Assembly: GCA_964430565.1 (NCBI GenBank)
Contig: CAYSFD010000007.1
Coordinates: 1-53,935 of the forward strand
Reading direction: 5' to 3'
Source: VBDM01 sp964430565
Lineage (GTDB): Bacteria > Pseudomonadota > Gammaproteobacteria > Burkholderiales > SG8-39
Length of the DNA stretch: 53,935 nt
In this document: positions 25,640 to 34,179 of the stretch, in pieces
How positions within the stretch are numbered: the first letter of the stretch is position 1
Layout of the letters: every line of letters starts with the position of its first letter
Translations under genes and position numbers: made by a program
The notes under the pieces: model-generated
The model's database searches: none
What the model was told of the DNA's origin: nothing
Seen by the model: the letters and a program-made list of their open reading frames with translations, nothing else

Positions 25640-26635
25640 CTAGTCAATCCGCACGCCGGCGTCCCGGACGACCGTTGCGTATTTGCGAACCTCGGACGCG
25701 AGGAACGCGCCGAACTCCTCCGGCGTCGCCGGCGCCGGCTCGAAGCCTTGCGAATTGAGCCGTTGGCGCACGTCCTCGGTCGCGAGCGCGCGGTTGATCG
25801 AGAGGTTGATCTTGGCGACGATCTCCCTGGGCGTTCCCGCGGGGGCGAGTATGCCCGTTGCGCTGGGCACGTCAAAACCCGGAACGCCGGATTCTGCGAT
25901 CGTCGGAATCTCCGGTACGAGTGCCGAGCGTTTCGCCGTCGTCACGGCGAGCGCGCGCAGCTTTCCGGCGCGGATGTGGGGAATCGCTGCGACGTCGGCG
26001 ATCAGGAAATCCACCTGGGCGCCGAGCAGCGCGACCAGCGCAGGCGCGGTCCCCTTGAAGGGAACGTGAACGAACTTCGTCCCCGTCTGCGAGGCGAGCA
26101 TCTCCGTCGCAAGGTGCGGCGCGGCGCCGCTGCCCGAGGACGCGTAGGAGAGCGCTCCGGGCTTGGATTTGGCAAGCTCGATCAACTCCTGCACCGAGCT
26201 TGCCTTGACCGAGGGATGAACGACGAGGATGAAAGGCGCGGTGGCCACTCGCGCGACCGCCGCGAAGCTTTTCACCGCGTCGTAGCTCAGGTTCTTGTAG
26301 AGCGCCGCCGAGACGGCGTGCGAGATGGGCCCGGTCAGATAGAGCATGTAGCCGTCGGGCGCCGAGCCCGCGATAAAAGCCGCCGCGATCGTCGTTCCTG
26401 CGCCCGGCTTGTTCTCGACGAGCACGGGCTGCTTCCACTCGTCGCTCGTTTTCTCCGCGACAATCCTCGCCGCGGCGTCGGCCGATCCGCCCGGCGGAAA
26501 CGGAACGATGATTTTCACCGGCCGCGCCGGAAAGGCCTGCACTGCGCTTGTCGAAGGGGTCTGCGCGACCGCGCCTGGCGCAGCGGCGAGCACTACCATC
26601 CAGGAAATGAGCGTTGTCCACGTTCGCCGGCGCAT
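25640..26635 (-). CDS. Bug/TctC-family solute-binding protein
   Basis: The start is taken at MRRRTWTTLISW (ATG 26635) behind GGGAGA, giving 331 aa. The signal peptide ends GAVAQ and is followed by a short spacer (TPSTSAVQA) before FPARPVKIIVPFPPGGSADAAARI. Other landmarks are VLVENKPGAGTTI, APDGYMLYL, HVPFKGTAPALVALLG and APAGTPREIVAKINL. It is divergent from another Bug gene (starts 91 bases apart) and heads a minus-strand unit with the beta-hydroxyacid dehydrogenase. The pair may share regulatory DNA while serving different pathways. Confidence 0.93.
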   Translation of the reverse strand: MRRRTWTTLISWMVVLAAAPGAVAQTPSTSAVQAFPARPVKIIVPFPPGGSADAAARIVAEKTSDEWKQPVLVENKPGAGTTIAAAFIAGSAPDGYMLYLTGPISHAVSAALYKNLSYDAVKSFAAVARVATAPFILVVHPSVKASSVQELIELAKSKPGALSYASSGSGAAPHLATEMLASQTGTKFVHVPFKGTAPALVALLGAQVDFLIADVAAIPHIRAGKLRALAVTTAKRSALVPEIPTIAESGVPGFDVPSATGILAPAGTPREIVAKINLSINRALATEDVRQRLNSQGFEPAPATPEEFGAFLASEVRKYATVVRDAGVRID

Positions 26636-26685
26636 CTGAATCTCCCACAATCCGAAACAGGATGATGCGCGGTCGCACAGTGGAA

Positions 26686-26714
26686 TACAATGCAATGGGA
26701 TCGAACCAATCCCA
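26686..26714 (+). promoter_or_regulatory. Candidate promoter/operator between divergent Bug genes
   Basis: A -10-like TACAAT (26686-26691) is followed by the inverted repeat TGGGAT (26696-26701) and ATCCCA (26709-26714) with a 7-base spacer, ending 12 bases before the ATG at 26727. The repeat could be an operator or an RNA hairpin near the ribosome binding site. No regulator gene is adjacent. Confidence 0.3.
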
Positions 26715-26726
26715 ATAGTCACTCGC

Positions 26727-27710
26727 ATGAACCGAAACCCGCTTTTCCCGTGCTTGCTCGCCACGGCCCTTTTTCTGACTCTGGCTCCCGCCGTCGCACC
26801 GGCACAATCGGTTCCCTCGCGACCGGTAAGAATCATCGTGCCGACCTCGCCGAGCGGCGCGACCGACGTCTTCGCGCGCGCCCTCGCCCCGCGCCTTGGG
26901 CAGATGTGGCGGCTGCCGGTGCTCGTCGAGAATCGCCCGGGAGCGAACCAGATAGTCGGCGCCGAGTATGTTTCGAAGTCGGCGCCCGACGGCACGACGC
27001 TCCTCATCTCGGACGCCTCCTCGTTCGTGATGAATCCGCACCTGTACAAGAAGCTCCCCTACGACGGCCTGAAGAGCTTCACGCCGATCACGGTCCTGGT
27101 GCGCTTCCCGTGGGTCATCGCAGTGCACGAGGCGGTTCCGGCGAGCACTTTCCAGCAATTCGTGGCGCTCGCGAAGGCGAAGCCGGGCTCGCTGTCGTAT
27201 GGCTCCCTCGGCCTCGGTTCCTCGGCGCATATCAGCGGGGATTACCTGAAGAACCTGCTCGAAATCGATATCGTGCACGTGCCCTACAAGGGCGCGAGCC
27301 CCGCGCTCACCGATCTTCTCTCCGGCCGGATACAGATGATGATGGTGACGCCTTTCCTGGTCGATTCGCACGCGCGCGGGGGCAGGTTGAAGCTCCTCGC
27401 CGCGACGACTGCGCAGCGGATTCCCGCCCTGCCGCAGCTCCCCACGGTCGCCGAATCCGGCGTCCCCGGCTACGAGGCCGGGACGTGGTTCGGCCTGATG
27501 GGACCCGCCGGCATGTCGCGCGGCATGGTCGCAGGGATATATGCGGACACGATGGAGATTCTCCGCAATCCGGCCTTCCAGGAACAATACGTGACCAAGC
27601 AGTGGTTCGAGGTCGTCGGCAACACGCCCGCGGAGTTCGCCCAGTTCCTCAAATCCGAGTACGCGCGCTGGGATCGGCTGATCAAGCTTTCGGGGGTTTC
27701 GGTCGAGTAA
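26727..27710 (+). CDS. Bug/TctC-family solute-binding protein
   Basis: This is a 327-aa exported binding protein with signal peptide ending VAPAQ, then VPSRPVRIIVPTSPSGATDVFAR, VLVENRPGANQIVG, APDGTTLLI, HVPYKGASPALTDLLSG and GPAGMSRGMVAGIY. The PTSPSG variant of the PFPPGG loop marks it as distinct from its divergent neighbour. It converges on the MetE-like, hydrolase and flavin-oxidoreductase operon, whose last gene ends 19 bases away. No permease gene accompanies it. Confidence 0.93.
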   Translation: MNRNPLFPCLLATALFLTLAPAVAPAQSVPSRPVRIIVPTSPSGATDVFARALAPRLGQMWRLPVLVENRPGANQIVGAEYVSKSAPDGTTLLISDASSFVMNPHLYKKLPYDGLKSFTPITVLVRFPWVIAVHEAVPASTFQQFVALAKAKPGSLSYGSLGLGSSAHISGDYLKNLLEIDIVHVPYKGASPALTDLLSGRIQMMMVTPFLVDSHARGGRLKLLAATTAQRIPALPQLPTVAESGVPGYEAGTWFGLMGPAGMSRGMVAGIYADTMEILRNPAFQEQYVTKQWFEVVGNTPAEFAQFLKSEYARWDRLIKLSGVSVE

Positions 27711-27729
27711 GCCTGGCGCTCGCGCCCGC

Positions 27730-28839
27730 TCAGGCACCGCCCCACATTTCGCGCGCCACTTCCACCACGAGGGCAAGCTTCCGCCACTGATCGTCCTCGG
27801 TCAGCAGGTTGCCGTGGTGGCTGCTCGAAAAACCGCACTGGGGACTGATGCACAGGTCTTCGAGCGCCACATGCTTCGAGGCCTGCCCGATACGGCGCTT
27901 GAGCTCGTCTTTGTTCTCGAGCACCGGCGTCTTCGTCGATACCAGTCCCAGCACCACTTTCTTTCCCTCGGGCACCAGGCGCAGCGGCTCGAAGCTCCCG
28001 GCACGCTCGCTGTCGTATTCCAGGAAGTAGCCGTCCACCTTGGTCTCGTTGAACACGGCCTCTGCGACCGGGTCGTAGCCGCCTTCGGCAAGCCAGGTGC
28101 TTTTCCAGTTGCCGCGGCAGGTGTGCATCACGATCGTCATTCCCGGCGGCCGGTTGGCGACGGCCGCGTTGACCGCCTGGGCGTACATGTGCGGGAGCGC
28201 GTCGGGATCGTCGCCGCGGGCGCGGCAGCTCGCGCGGAACTTTTCGTCGCACAGGAACGAGAAGCTGGTGTCGTCGATCTGCAAATAGGTGCAGCCCGCC
28301 GCCGCCAGGTCCTTGATCTCCTCCTGGTAGACCTTGCCAACGTCCCTCCACAGTTCACCCAATTCCGGATAGGCCTCCCGGCTGATCGCCGCCCGCCCGC
28401 CGCGGTGATAGAGGATCGATGGCGAAGGCATGGTGAACTTGGGCGTGTTCTTTGCGACCGACTTCAGATACTTGAAGTGATCGAGCATCATCGGGTGAGC
28501 GCGGCGCACGCGGCGCCTCACCCTGGGCGTGTAGCGCGGGTCGTCGGACCCGGCGAACTTGTAGGATTTCTGGTCGAGCTCGATCTCGACGCCGTCGATT
28601 TTCCCGAGGAAATCGTGATTCCACCAGCCGCGGCGATACTCGCCGTCAGTGATGCTCTCAAGACCGAGCGCTTCTTGACGCGCGACCGCGTCGCGAATGC
28701 AGCGATCCTCGATCGCGCGTAGCTCCTCCGCCTTCATTTCACCGCGCTCGACTTTCGCGCGCGCGTCCTTGATCTCGGCGGGCCGCAGGAGACTGCCGAC
28801 CTGGTCGGCCCGGAACGGCGGTTTTGCGTTCGCGCTCAT
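27730..28839 (-). CDS. Short cobalamin-independent methionine-synthase (MetE C-terminal)-like protein
   Basis: The start is taken at MSANAKPPFRADQVGSLLRP (ATG 28839), 8 bases after the hydrolase stop, giving 369 aa. It matches only the C-terminal catalytic barrel of MetE. Predicted zinc ligands are His239 and Cys241 (MHTCRGNW), Glu274 (YFLEYDS) and Cys335 (PQCGFSS). Stand-alone barrels of this type transfer methyl or alkyl groups to thiols; the group includes core methionine synthases and epoxyalkane:coenzyme M transferases. Its place after a flavin monooxygenase and a hydrolase suggests a catabolic demethylation or thiol-conjugation step rather than methionine synthesis. Confidence 0.9.
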   Translation of the reverse strand: MSANAKPPFRADQVGSLLRPAEIKDARAKVERGEMKAEELRAIEDRCIRDAVARQEALGLESITDGEYRRGWWNHDFLGKIDGVEIELDQKSYKFAGSDDPRYTPRVRRRVRRAHPMMLDHFKYLKSVAKNTPKFTMPSPSILYHRGGRAAISREAYPELGELWRDVGKVYQEEIKDLAAAGCTYLQIDDTSFSFLCDEKFRASCRARGDDPDALPHMYAQAVNAAVANRPPGMTIVMHTCRGNWKSTWLAEGGYDPVAEAVFNETKVDGYFLEYDSERAGSFEPLRLVPEGKKVVLGLVSTKTPVLENKDELKRRIGQASKHVALEDLCISPQCGFSSSHHGNLLTEDDQWRKLALVVEVAREMWGGA

Positions 28840-28847
28840 CGTCACTC

Positions 28848-29636
28848 TCAGCCGGGATTGACCGCAAGCGTTCCCCAGTTGACCATGAACCCCTCGGAGC
28901 GCTCGAGAAAGCTCGTGAGCACCGCGAGCATGCGCTCGGGCTGGTCGACCTCGATCGCGTGCGCCGCGTCCCAGACGTATACGAGATACGAATACGGCAG
29001 GCGGCTCTTGAGGAGCTGCACGCTTTCCTTCGGGATCATGCGGTCGGCGGTGCCGTGAAGGATGAGCGTGAGCTTGTCGATCGAAGGCAGGCGCGCGAGC
29101 AGCTCCTCGTCCGTGTCGGGCGTGGTGCCGTAGTGCTGCAGCATCTTGCGATTGCCGGCTTCCTGCTCGACCGGCTTCGATTCCGGCGGCAGTTTCTCCG
29201 GGTGCAGGAAAAGGAGCTTGCGCAGCGCCTCCGCGTCGACGGGCCGCTCGCCTTTTCCCTTCGACCGGAAACCCGCGGGACATTCGAGCACGAGATGATC
29301 GACCAGATCCGGCCGCTCGGCCGCGAGCCAGGCAGCGAGGTAACCGCCGAACGAGCAGCCGATCACGTCGCAGCGACCGCCGATCACACTGTCGATGAAT
29401 TCGCCGACGAGTTTCGCCAGTCCCGGCATCGACTTGACCGCAGCGTGCGCGCTCGTACCGTCGAACCCTGGCATGACCGGAACATGCAGCGCGAAGGACT
29501 TCGCGAGCTCGTCGAGAACGCGCGTCCAGCGCACGCCTCCCGCCGGATGCAGGTAGAGAAGCGGCCGGCCTTTGCCCGCTAGGTAATAGCTTATCTCGCC
29601 GGACGAAAGCGAGACTTTGCGCAGTTGAGGTTGCAT
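28848..29636 (-). CDS. Alpha/beta hydrolase
   Basis: This is a 262-aa cytoplasmic hydrolase with an oxyanion segment LYLHPAGG (27-34), nucleophile Ser95 in GCSFGG, acid Asp198 in HGTADRMIP and His226 in DAAHAIEV. This resembles meta-cleavage-product and ester hydrolases of aromatic degradation. It is the middle gene of a three-gene operon: 12 bases after the flavin oxidoreductase and 8 bases before the MetE-like gene. It probably cleaves an ester or C-C bond in an intermediate released by the monooxygenase. Confidence 0.92.
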   Translation of the reverse strand: MQPQLRKVSLSSGEISYYLAGKGRPLLYLHPAGGVRWTRVLDELAKSFALHVPVMPGFDGTSAHAAVKSMPGLAKLVGEFIDSVIGGRCDVIGCSFGGYLAAWLAAERPDLVDHLVLECPAGFRSKGKGERPVDAEALRKLLFLHPEKLPPESKPVEQEAGNRKMLQHYGTTPDTDEELLARLPSIDKLTLILHGTADRMIPKESVQLLKSRLPYSYLVYVWDAAHAIEVDQPERMLAVLTSFLERSEGFMVNWGTLAVNPG

Positions 29637-29648
29637 GATTTTCCTGTC

Positions 29649-30773
29649 CTAGAGATCACGCACGTGCGGCAGCACGCGGTCGCGGAACAGCTCCATGCCA
29701 CGCCGGATCACCTCGTCGGGCAGCGTGCCGACTTTCACGGTGAAATTGAACACGCCGTGGCCGAGCTCGCCGTGAATCCGCTTGATCTGCTTGACCACGG
29801 TCTCGGGACTGCCGCACAGCACCGTGCCGCGCTCGATCGCCTCCTCCAGCGTCTGCGTGCGGCGCTTGTCGAGCCGGCTCTTCCAGCGATCGCGGCTCTC
29901 CTCGTTCTCGAAATAACGCGTCTTCTGCAGCACGATGCGTTGCGAGGCCTGCAAGCCGCCCATCAGCACCTGGTCGAAGTATTTCAGGCCGTGTGCCATC
30001 CAGCGCCGCGCCTCATCGTCCGTCTCCGCGATGCAGGTGTGCATGCCGACGAGCACGTTCTCGGGCGTCGGTTCCCAGCCGTTCGCCCTCGCCGTCTCCC
30101 GGTAAATGCGGATGTTTTCCTTTCCGCTCGGCAAGTCGGCGAGCAGCACCATGCCCATGGTCGCGCGCACCTCGGCGGCGAATTTCGCCGAGTCCGCGTT
30201 GCTCGCCGAGATCACCAGCGGCGGGTGCGGCTTTTGCATCGGCTTCGGCCAGATCGACACCTGCCGGTACTGGAAGTGCTTGCCTTCCCAGCCGAAGGGC
30301 TCGGGCTCGGTCCAGCACTTGAGAATCAGCTCGACCGCCTCGCGCTGCCGCTCCCAGGATTCGCCCGGCGGGATATTGTAGGCGAGGTACTCGTGCGGAA
30401 TGCCGCGCATCAAGCCCGCGACGAGCCGGCCGCCGCTCATGCAGTCGAGCATCGCGTATTCCTCGGCGATGCGAATCGGGTTGTTGAGCGGAACGAGGTT
30501 GCCGATCATCGCGATTTTGACGCGCTTCGTGGGATAGACGAGCGCCCCGCCGATGAGATTGCAGTTGGCCATCATCCCGTAGGGACTGAAGTGGTGCTCG
30601 TTGCACCCGACCCAGTCGAAGCCGCAAGCTTCCGCGTGGATCATGCTCTCGACGTAGGTCCGGTAGAGCGCGCTCGCCTTCGCCGGGTCGAAGTAGCGGT
30701 TGGGGAACGGCCAGTCGTGAGACTCGAGCTCCAGATGCGTGTAGGGCATCAGGTGGAAAAAGCAAAACTTCAT
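29649..30773 (-). CDS. LLM-class (luciferase-like) flavin-dependent monooxygenase
   Basis: This is a 374-aa TIM-barrel protein of the bacterial luciferase family. Diagnostic segments are HAEACGFDWVGCNEHHFSPYG (NEHHF motif, about 46-66), RIAEEYAMLDCMSGGRL and GMRGIPHEYLAY-like sequence, and a C-terminal SPETVVKQIKRI. These enzymes use reduced flavin supplied by a separate reductase to oxygenate organosulfur compounds, ketones or other small molecules. It is the first gene of the operon with the hydrolase and MetE-like protein, so it likely carries out the initial oxidation. No flavin reductase is nearby. Confidence 0.92.
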   Translation of the reverse strand: MKFCFFHLMPYTHLELESHDWPFPNRYFDPAKASALYRTYVESMIHAEACGFDWVGCNEHHFSPYGMMANCNLIGGALVYPTKRVKIAMIGNLVPLNNPIRIAEEYAMLDCMSGGRLVAGLMRGIPHEYLAYNIPPGESWERQREAVELILKCWTEPEPFGWEGKHFQYRQVSIWPKPMQKPHPPLVISASNADSAKFAAEVRATMGMVLLADLPSGKENIRIYRETARANGWEPTPENVLVGMHTCIAETDDEARRWMAHGLKYFDQVLMGGLQASQRIVLQKTRYFENEESRDRWKSRLDKRRTQTLEEAIERGTVLCGSPETVVKQIKRIHGELGHGVFNFTVKVGTLPDEVIRRGMELFRDRVLPHVRDL

Positions 30774-30917
30774 CGGCGTTCTTGTTCCGATCGTCGGGGG
30801 CCCGGACTATATACCGCATTCCCGGCCCGATGTCAGCGCGAAGAGCGGGCGGAGGTGGGCGGATGCCCGATCGCGGCTTGGTCGGGACGCAGAGATCCGC
30901 CTCCCGATCTTTCGCGA

Positions 30918-32075
30918 CTACTCCTCGGATTTCATGCGCTCGGTGACATCGGTGATCACTCCGAGCCGCGCCGGCTTGCCGTCGAACTCGAGATTGGAGG
31001 AAACGATTTCGACATTGAGCAGCTCGCCGCTCTTCTTGCGATGCCGCGCCGCGCGCTGCATGTAGGCACGGCTCTGGTCCTGAAAATCCTTGAGCAGTTG
31101 GGCGATGTCCTCCGGGGGGCGCAGCTGCTCCGCGGTCATCGACAGAAACTCTTCCCTGGAATAGCCGTAATGGTCGATCGCCGCCTGGTTGACGGCGAGG
31201 AAGCGCAGCGTCTTGTTTTCCACGACCCACATCGGATTAGGATAGATGTCAAAAAGCATCCGGTAGCGCTGTTCGCTGTCTTCAACGGCCTTAAGAGCGC
31301 GCGCCTTGTCGGTGATGTCCTTGCCGATGCCCTGGTAGCCCTTGAAGCTTCCCTGCGCGTCGAAAATCGGCTCGCCGCTCACGCTCAAATAGCGCAGCCT
31401 GCCTGAATCATCGCGGGCAAGGTACACGAAATCGGAAAACGACTCGCGGCGCTCGAGTTTTTCTCGATGTTGCTGCCAGACTTTTTCCGGAAGCGGCTCT
31501 AGATTGGGAAGCTCCCAGCGCGCCTTGCCGATGAACGCCGCCGGGTCCATGCTCCGTCTTTCCAGTCCCGGCAGCTCGATGAACCGCAGGTTCTCGTCCT
31601 GCACCCAGTACCAATCCGAGCTCAGCTCCACCATGCGGCGGAACCGGAGCTCGCTCGCCTTGAGCGCGTCCTGGGCGAATTTCAGATCGGTAATATCGTG
31701 AACCAATGCGACAACGCATTGCGGTACGCCGGCGCCGTCGCGCACCACCGTTGCCACCATCTCAACCCAAATCGGAGAACCATCCCTGCGCAGATAACGC
31801 TTTTCGTAGAGGCGCGACTGGGCCTGCCCCGACAACAGGTGCTCCCGGAGTTCCAGATTGGAATCCAGATCGTCTGCTTGGGTGATGTCCCGGATGGTTC
31901 TCTGCAGCAGCTCCTGCTCGCTGTAGCCGAGCATGCGGCAAAGCGCCTCGTTGGCGTGCAGAAAGCGGCCGCCGATCGATCCGACGGCGACCCCCACCGC
32001 GGCCTGACCGAACAGCGCACCAAACATGGCTTCGCCGCTCGAAATGGCGAACTTGTCCTGCTGAATTGACGTCAT
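30918..32075 (-). CDS. Three-PAS-domain protein without an output domain
   Basis: The start is taken at MTSIQQDKFAIS (ATG 32075), giving 385 aa. Three PAS domains follow each other: about 20-135 (LVHDITDLKFAQ), 140-265 (GIGKDITDKARAL) and 270-385 (VITDVTERMKSEE). The protein stops four residues after the third PAS signature. Such arrays normally continue into a GGDEF, EAL or histidine-kinase domain, and none is found in the 144 downstream bases. It may be a truncated sensor or a regulatory partner of c-di-GMP proteins. No membrane segments are seen. Confidence 0.88.
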   Translation of the reverse strand: MTSIQQDKFAISSGEAMFGALFGQAAVGVAVGSIGGRFLHANEALCRMLGYSEQELLQRTIRDITQADDLDSNLELREHLLSGQAQSRLYEKRYLRRDGSPIWVEMVATVVRDGAGVPQCVVALVHDITDLKFAQDALKASELRFRRMVELSSDWYWVQDENLRFIELPGLERRSMDPAAFIGKARWELPNLEPLPEKVWQQHREKLERRESFSDFVYLARDDSGRLRYLSVSGEPIFDAQGSFKGYQGIGKDITDKARALKAVEDSEQRYRMLFDIYPNPMWVVENKTLRFLAVNQAAIDHYGYSREEFLSMTAEQLRPPEDIAQLLKDFQDQSRAYMQRAARHRKKSGELLNVEIVSSNLEFDGKPARLGVITDVTERMKSEE

Positions 32076-32231
32076 GTGATGACAGACCCTCCCAGGTCGG
32101 CATGGACTCTGGTGTCGCCCAACGCGCGACATCGGTCCAACCCATTCGTCACGCAGAAAGTGTGCCACCTGCAGAGATTTGGCGGTATGAACTATGTTAC
32201 GGAACGGGGCCGGTTCCGCGCGCCATCGGGC

Positions 32232-32261
32232 TTCTCAAGCTACCGAAAATCAATCGATAAT
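32232..32261 (+). promoter_or_regulatory. Candidate sigma70 promoter for the Bug gene at 32296
   Basis: TTCTCA (32232-32237) and GATAAT (32256-32261) are separated by 18 bases and lie 34 bases before the ATG. The gap separates this gene from the divergent PAS protein. Confidence 0.35.
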
Positions 32262-32295
32262 GCGAAATACGGCCGCGTCTCCAACGGAAAAACAC

Positions 32296-33270
32296 ATGAA
32301 ATCACTCTCGCGCCTGGTCGCAATAGTCTTGCTCGCTTCTCCCGCGCTTTGCGGGGTCGATGCTCTCGCCCAGAGCTATCCGGCGAGGCCGGTGCGCATC
32401 GTGGTGCCGTTCCCCGCGGGCGGCGCCGTGGACACCGTCGCCCGGGCGCTCGGCCAAAAGCTCACCGAAACATGGAAGCAGCCGGTACTCGTGGACAATC
32501 GCCCCGGCGCGGGCGGGAACATCGCGGCGGATTTTGTGGCCAAAGCCCCGGGTGACGGCTATACCGTGCTCATCACGACGCAGGGCTTCGCGATCAGCCC
32601 CGGACTCTACAAGAAGCTTCCGTACGACGCGCTCAGAGACTTCCGGCCGGTGACGCAGCTCACTTCCTCCTTCGTGGTCCTGGTGGCGAGTCCCCAGCTT
32701 CCAGCCGCATCGGTAAAGGAGTTGATCGTTCTTGCGAAATCCAAGCCGGGTGCGATCAATTACGGCTCGACCGGCATCGGCGCACCGCCGCATCTGCTGG
32801 GCGAGCTTTTCAAGAGCATGACCGGAACGGATATGCTGCACGTCCCTTACAAGGGCGATGCGCCGCTCACTCAGGCGCTGCTCGCAGGCGAAGTTCAGAT
32901 TGCGTTCATGCCGCTCGCCGGCGTCCTGCCTCACATCAAGTCCGGCCGGCTGCGCGCCCTCGGGGTGAGCAGCAAGGCACGCTCGCCCACGATGCCCGAT
33001 GTGCCGACCCTGATCGAATCGGGCGTTCCCTTCGAATTCATCGGCTGGCTCGGCATCTTCGCCCCGGCGGCCACGCCGTCCGACATCGTCGCTCAACTCC
33101 AGTACGAGCTGGCGAAGGCCGCCGTCGCTCCGGACATGCGCGAACGCTGGCCCAACTGGGGATACGAACCGGTGGGCAGCACGCCCGAGCAATTCGCGGC
33201 GAAATACAAGGCCGACCTCGCGACCTACGCAAAAGTCATCCGCGACGCGAGCATTCCCCTTCAGGACTAG
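32296..33270 (+). CDS. Bug/TctC-family solute-binding protein
   Basis: The start is taken at MKSLSRLVAIVLL (ATG 32296), giving 324 aa with signal peptide ending DALAQ. An in-frame ATG at 32260 would put a hydrophilic extension before the signal. The mature protein has the canonical SYPARPVRIVVPFPAGGAVDTVAR, VLVDNRPGAGGNIA, HVPYKGDAPLTQALLAG and APAATPSDIVAQL. It sits alone between the divergent PAS protein and the convergent nuclease, so its partner enzymes are not evident. Confidence 0.93.
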   Translation: MKSLSRLVAIVLLASPALCGVDALAQSYPARPVRIVVPFPAGGAVDTVARALGQKLTETWKQPVLVDNRPGAGGNIAADFVAKAPGDGYTVLITTQGFAISPGLYKKLPYDALRDFRPVTQLTSSFVVLVASPQLPAASVKELIVLAKSKPGAINYGSTGIGAPPHLLGELFKSMTGTDMLHVPYKGDAPLTQALLAGEVQIAFMPLAGVLPHIKSGRLRALGVSSKARSPTMPDVPTLIESGVPFEFIGWLGIFAPAATPSDIVAQLQYELAKAAVAPDMRERWPNWGYEPVGSTPEQFAAKYKADLATYAKVIRDASIPLQD

Positions 33271-33293
33271 GGCGATCTTCTACTCTGCGGGCG

Positions 33294-34163
33294 TCACCGC
33301 CCCAGCGTTTCGTTCAGAATCCGTGCGAGCCGGATGCCGGCCTTTCTGATCTGGATCTCGATGAGTGGCGCCGCTTTAGAGTAATACGCCTGGTCAATCG
33401 CAAGCACTCCGCCGATCTTGTTCGAGCAGGCAGTCGCCACCGGAAGCAGTGGATACACGAGGTTTTTCGCAATTTGGTGGCTGTCGCCGATCCAATCGGA
33501 AATCGAACCTCTCTCCCAGTCGTTTCGGTCCCGGTCGGCGACCGCCACGGAGACGATGGCGCGTTCGCCGCCGCGCTCCGCTATCAACCGCCGCAGCATG
33601 TGGACGTCCCAGATTGCGTGCAGGTTGATGCTGCCGTAGGGCGGGTTGTCGCGCTCCCCGAAGAAGGAGACCTGCACCCGGTTCCCGCCGCGGTCGCCGC
33701 GGTTACTCGCGTGCAACGGCTGATGAATATCGCCTGCGAGGTGGACCAGCCACTTGAGGGCCTCATTCCTGTAGCGCCGGCTCGCCCGTTCGTCTGCGAG
33801 GATCTCGATCTGGCGGGAGAGTTGCGCCGAGGCGCAGCGGCCGTTGCGGCAGTATTTCTCATACGCCGACGCTCCGCAAAGCGGGATATCGTCGTAGTGC
33901 CAGGAACCTCGCCGCTTGCCCCATTCGGTCTCCTTGATTTCGTCGGCCCAGTTCGCGACCTCGCCGAGCGTGCGCCGGCCGGAGGGCTGGCCGTCGGCGA
34001 GGCGATCGTTCCTGAGCAGATCGAGGACTTCGGTGCTCGCTTTCGCGTTGAGAAAGCTCGCCGCGATTTCGCCGACCATACGATGCCCTTCGGGGCCCCA
34101 CGCAATGGCCGTCGGTGCCGGCGCCAGAAGGACGAGCGCTGCGAGGATGCGCGGTGTCAGCAA
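33294..34163 (-). CDS. Secreted S1/P1-type nuclease
   Basis: This is a 289-aa zinc-dependent single-strand nuclease or 3'-nucleotidase. The start is a TTG at 34163. The signal peptide ends TAIA, so mature residue 1 is Trp22 (AWGPEGHRM), whose amino group is a zinc ligand in this family. All other ligands are visible: His27, Asp74 (NWADE), His89 (WHYDD), His141, Asp145 and His151 (HLAGDIHQPLH), and His182 and Asp186 (LHAIWD), with the spacing of P1 nuclease. It acts outside the cytoplasm, probably in nucleic-acid scavenging. It lies 16 bases downstream of a Bug gene on the same strand. Confidence 0.93.
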   Translation of the reverse strand: MLTPRILAALVLLAPAPTAIAWGPEGHRMVGEIAASFLNAKASTEVLDLLRNDRLADGQPSGRRTLGEVANWADEIKETEWGKRRGSWHYDDIPLCGASAYEKYCRNGRCASAQLSRQIEILADERASRRYRNEALKWLVHLAGDIHQPLHASNRGDRGGNRVQVSFFGERDNPPYGSINLHAIWDVHMLRRLIAERGGERAIVSVAVADRDRNDWERGSISDWIGDSHQIAKNLVYPLLPVATACSNKIGGVLAIDQAYYSKAAPLIEIQIRKAGIRLARILNETLGR

Positions 34164-34179
34164 GGAACCGTCATGCGGC

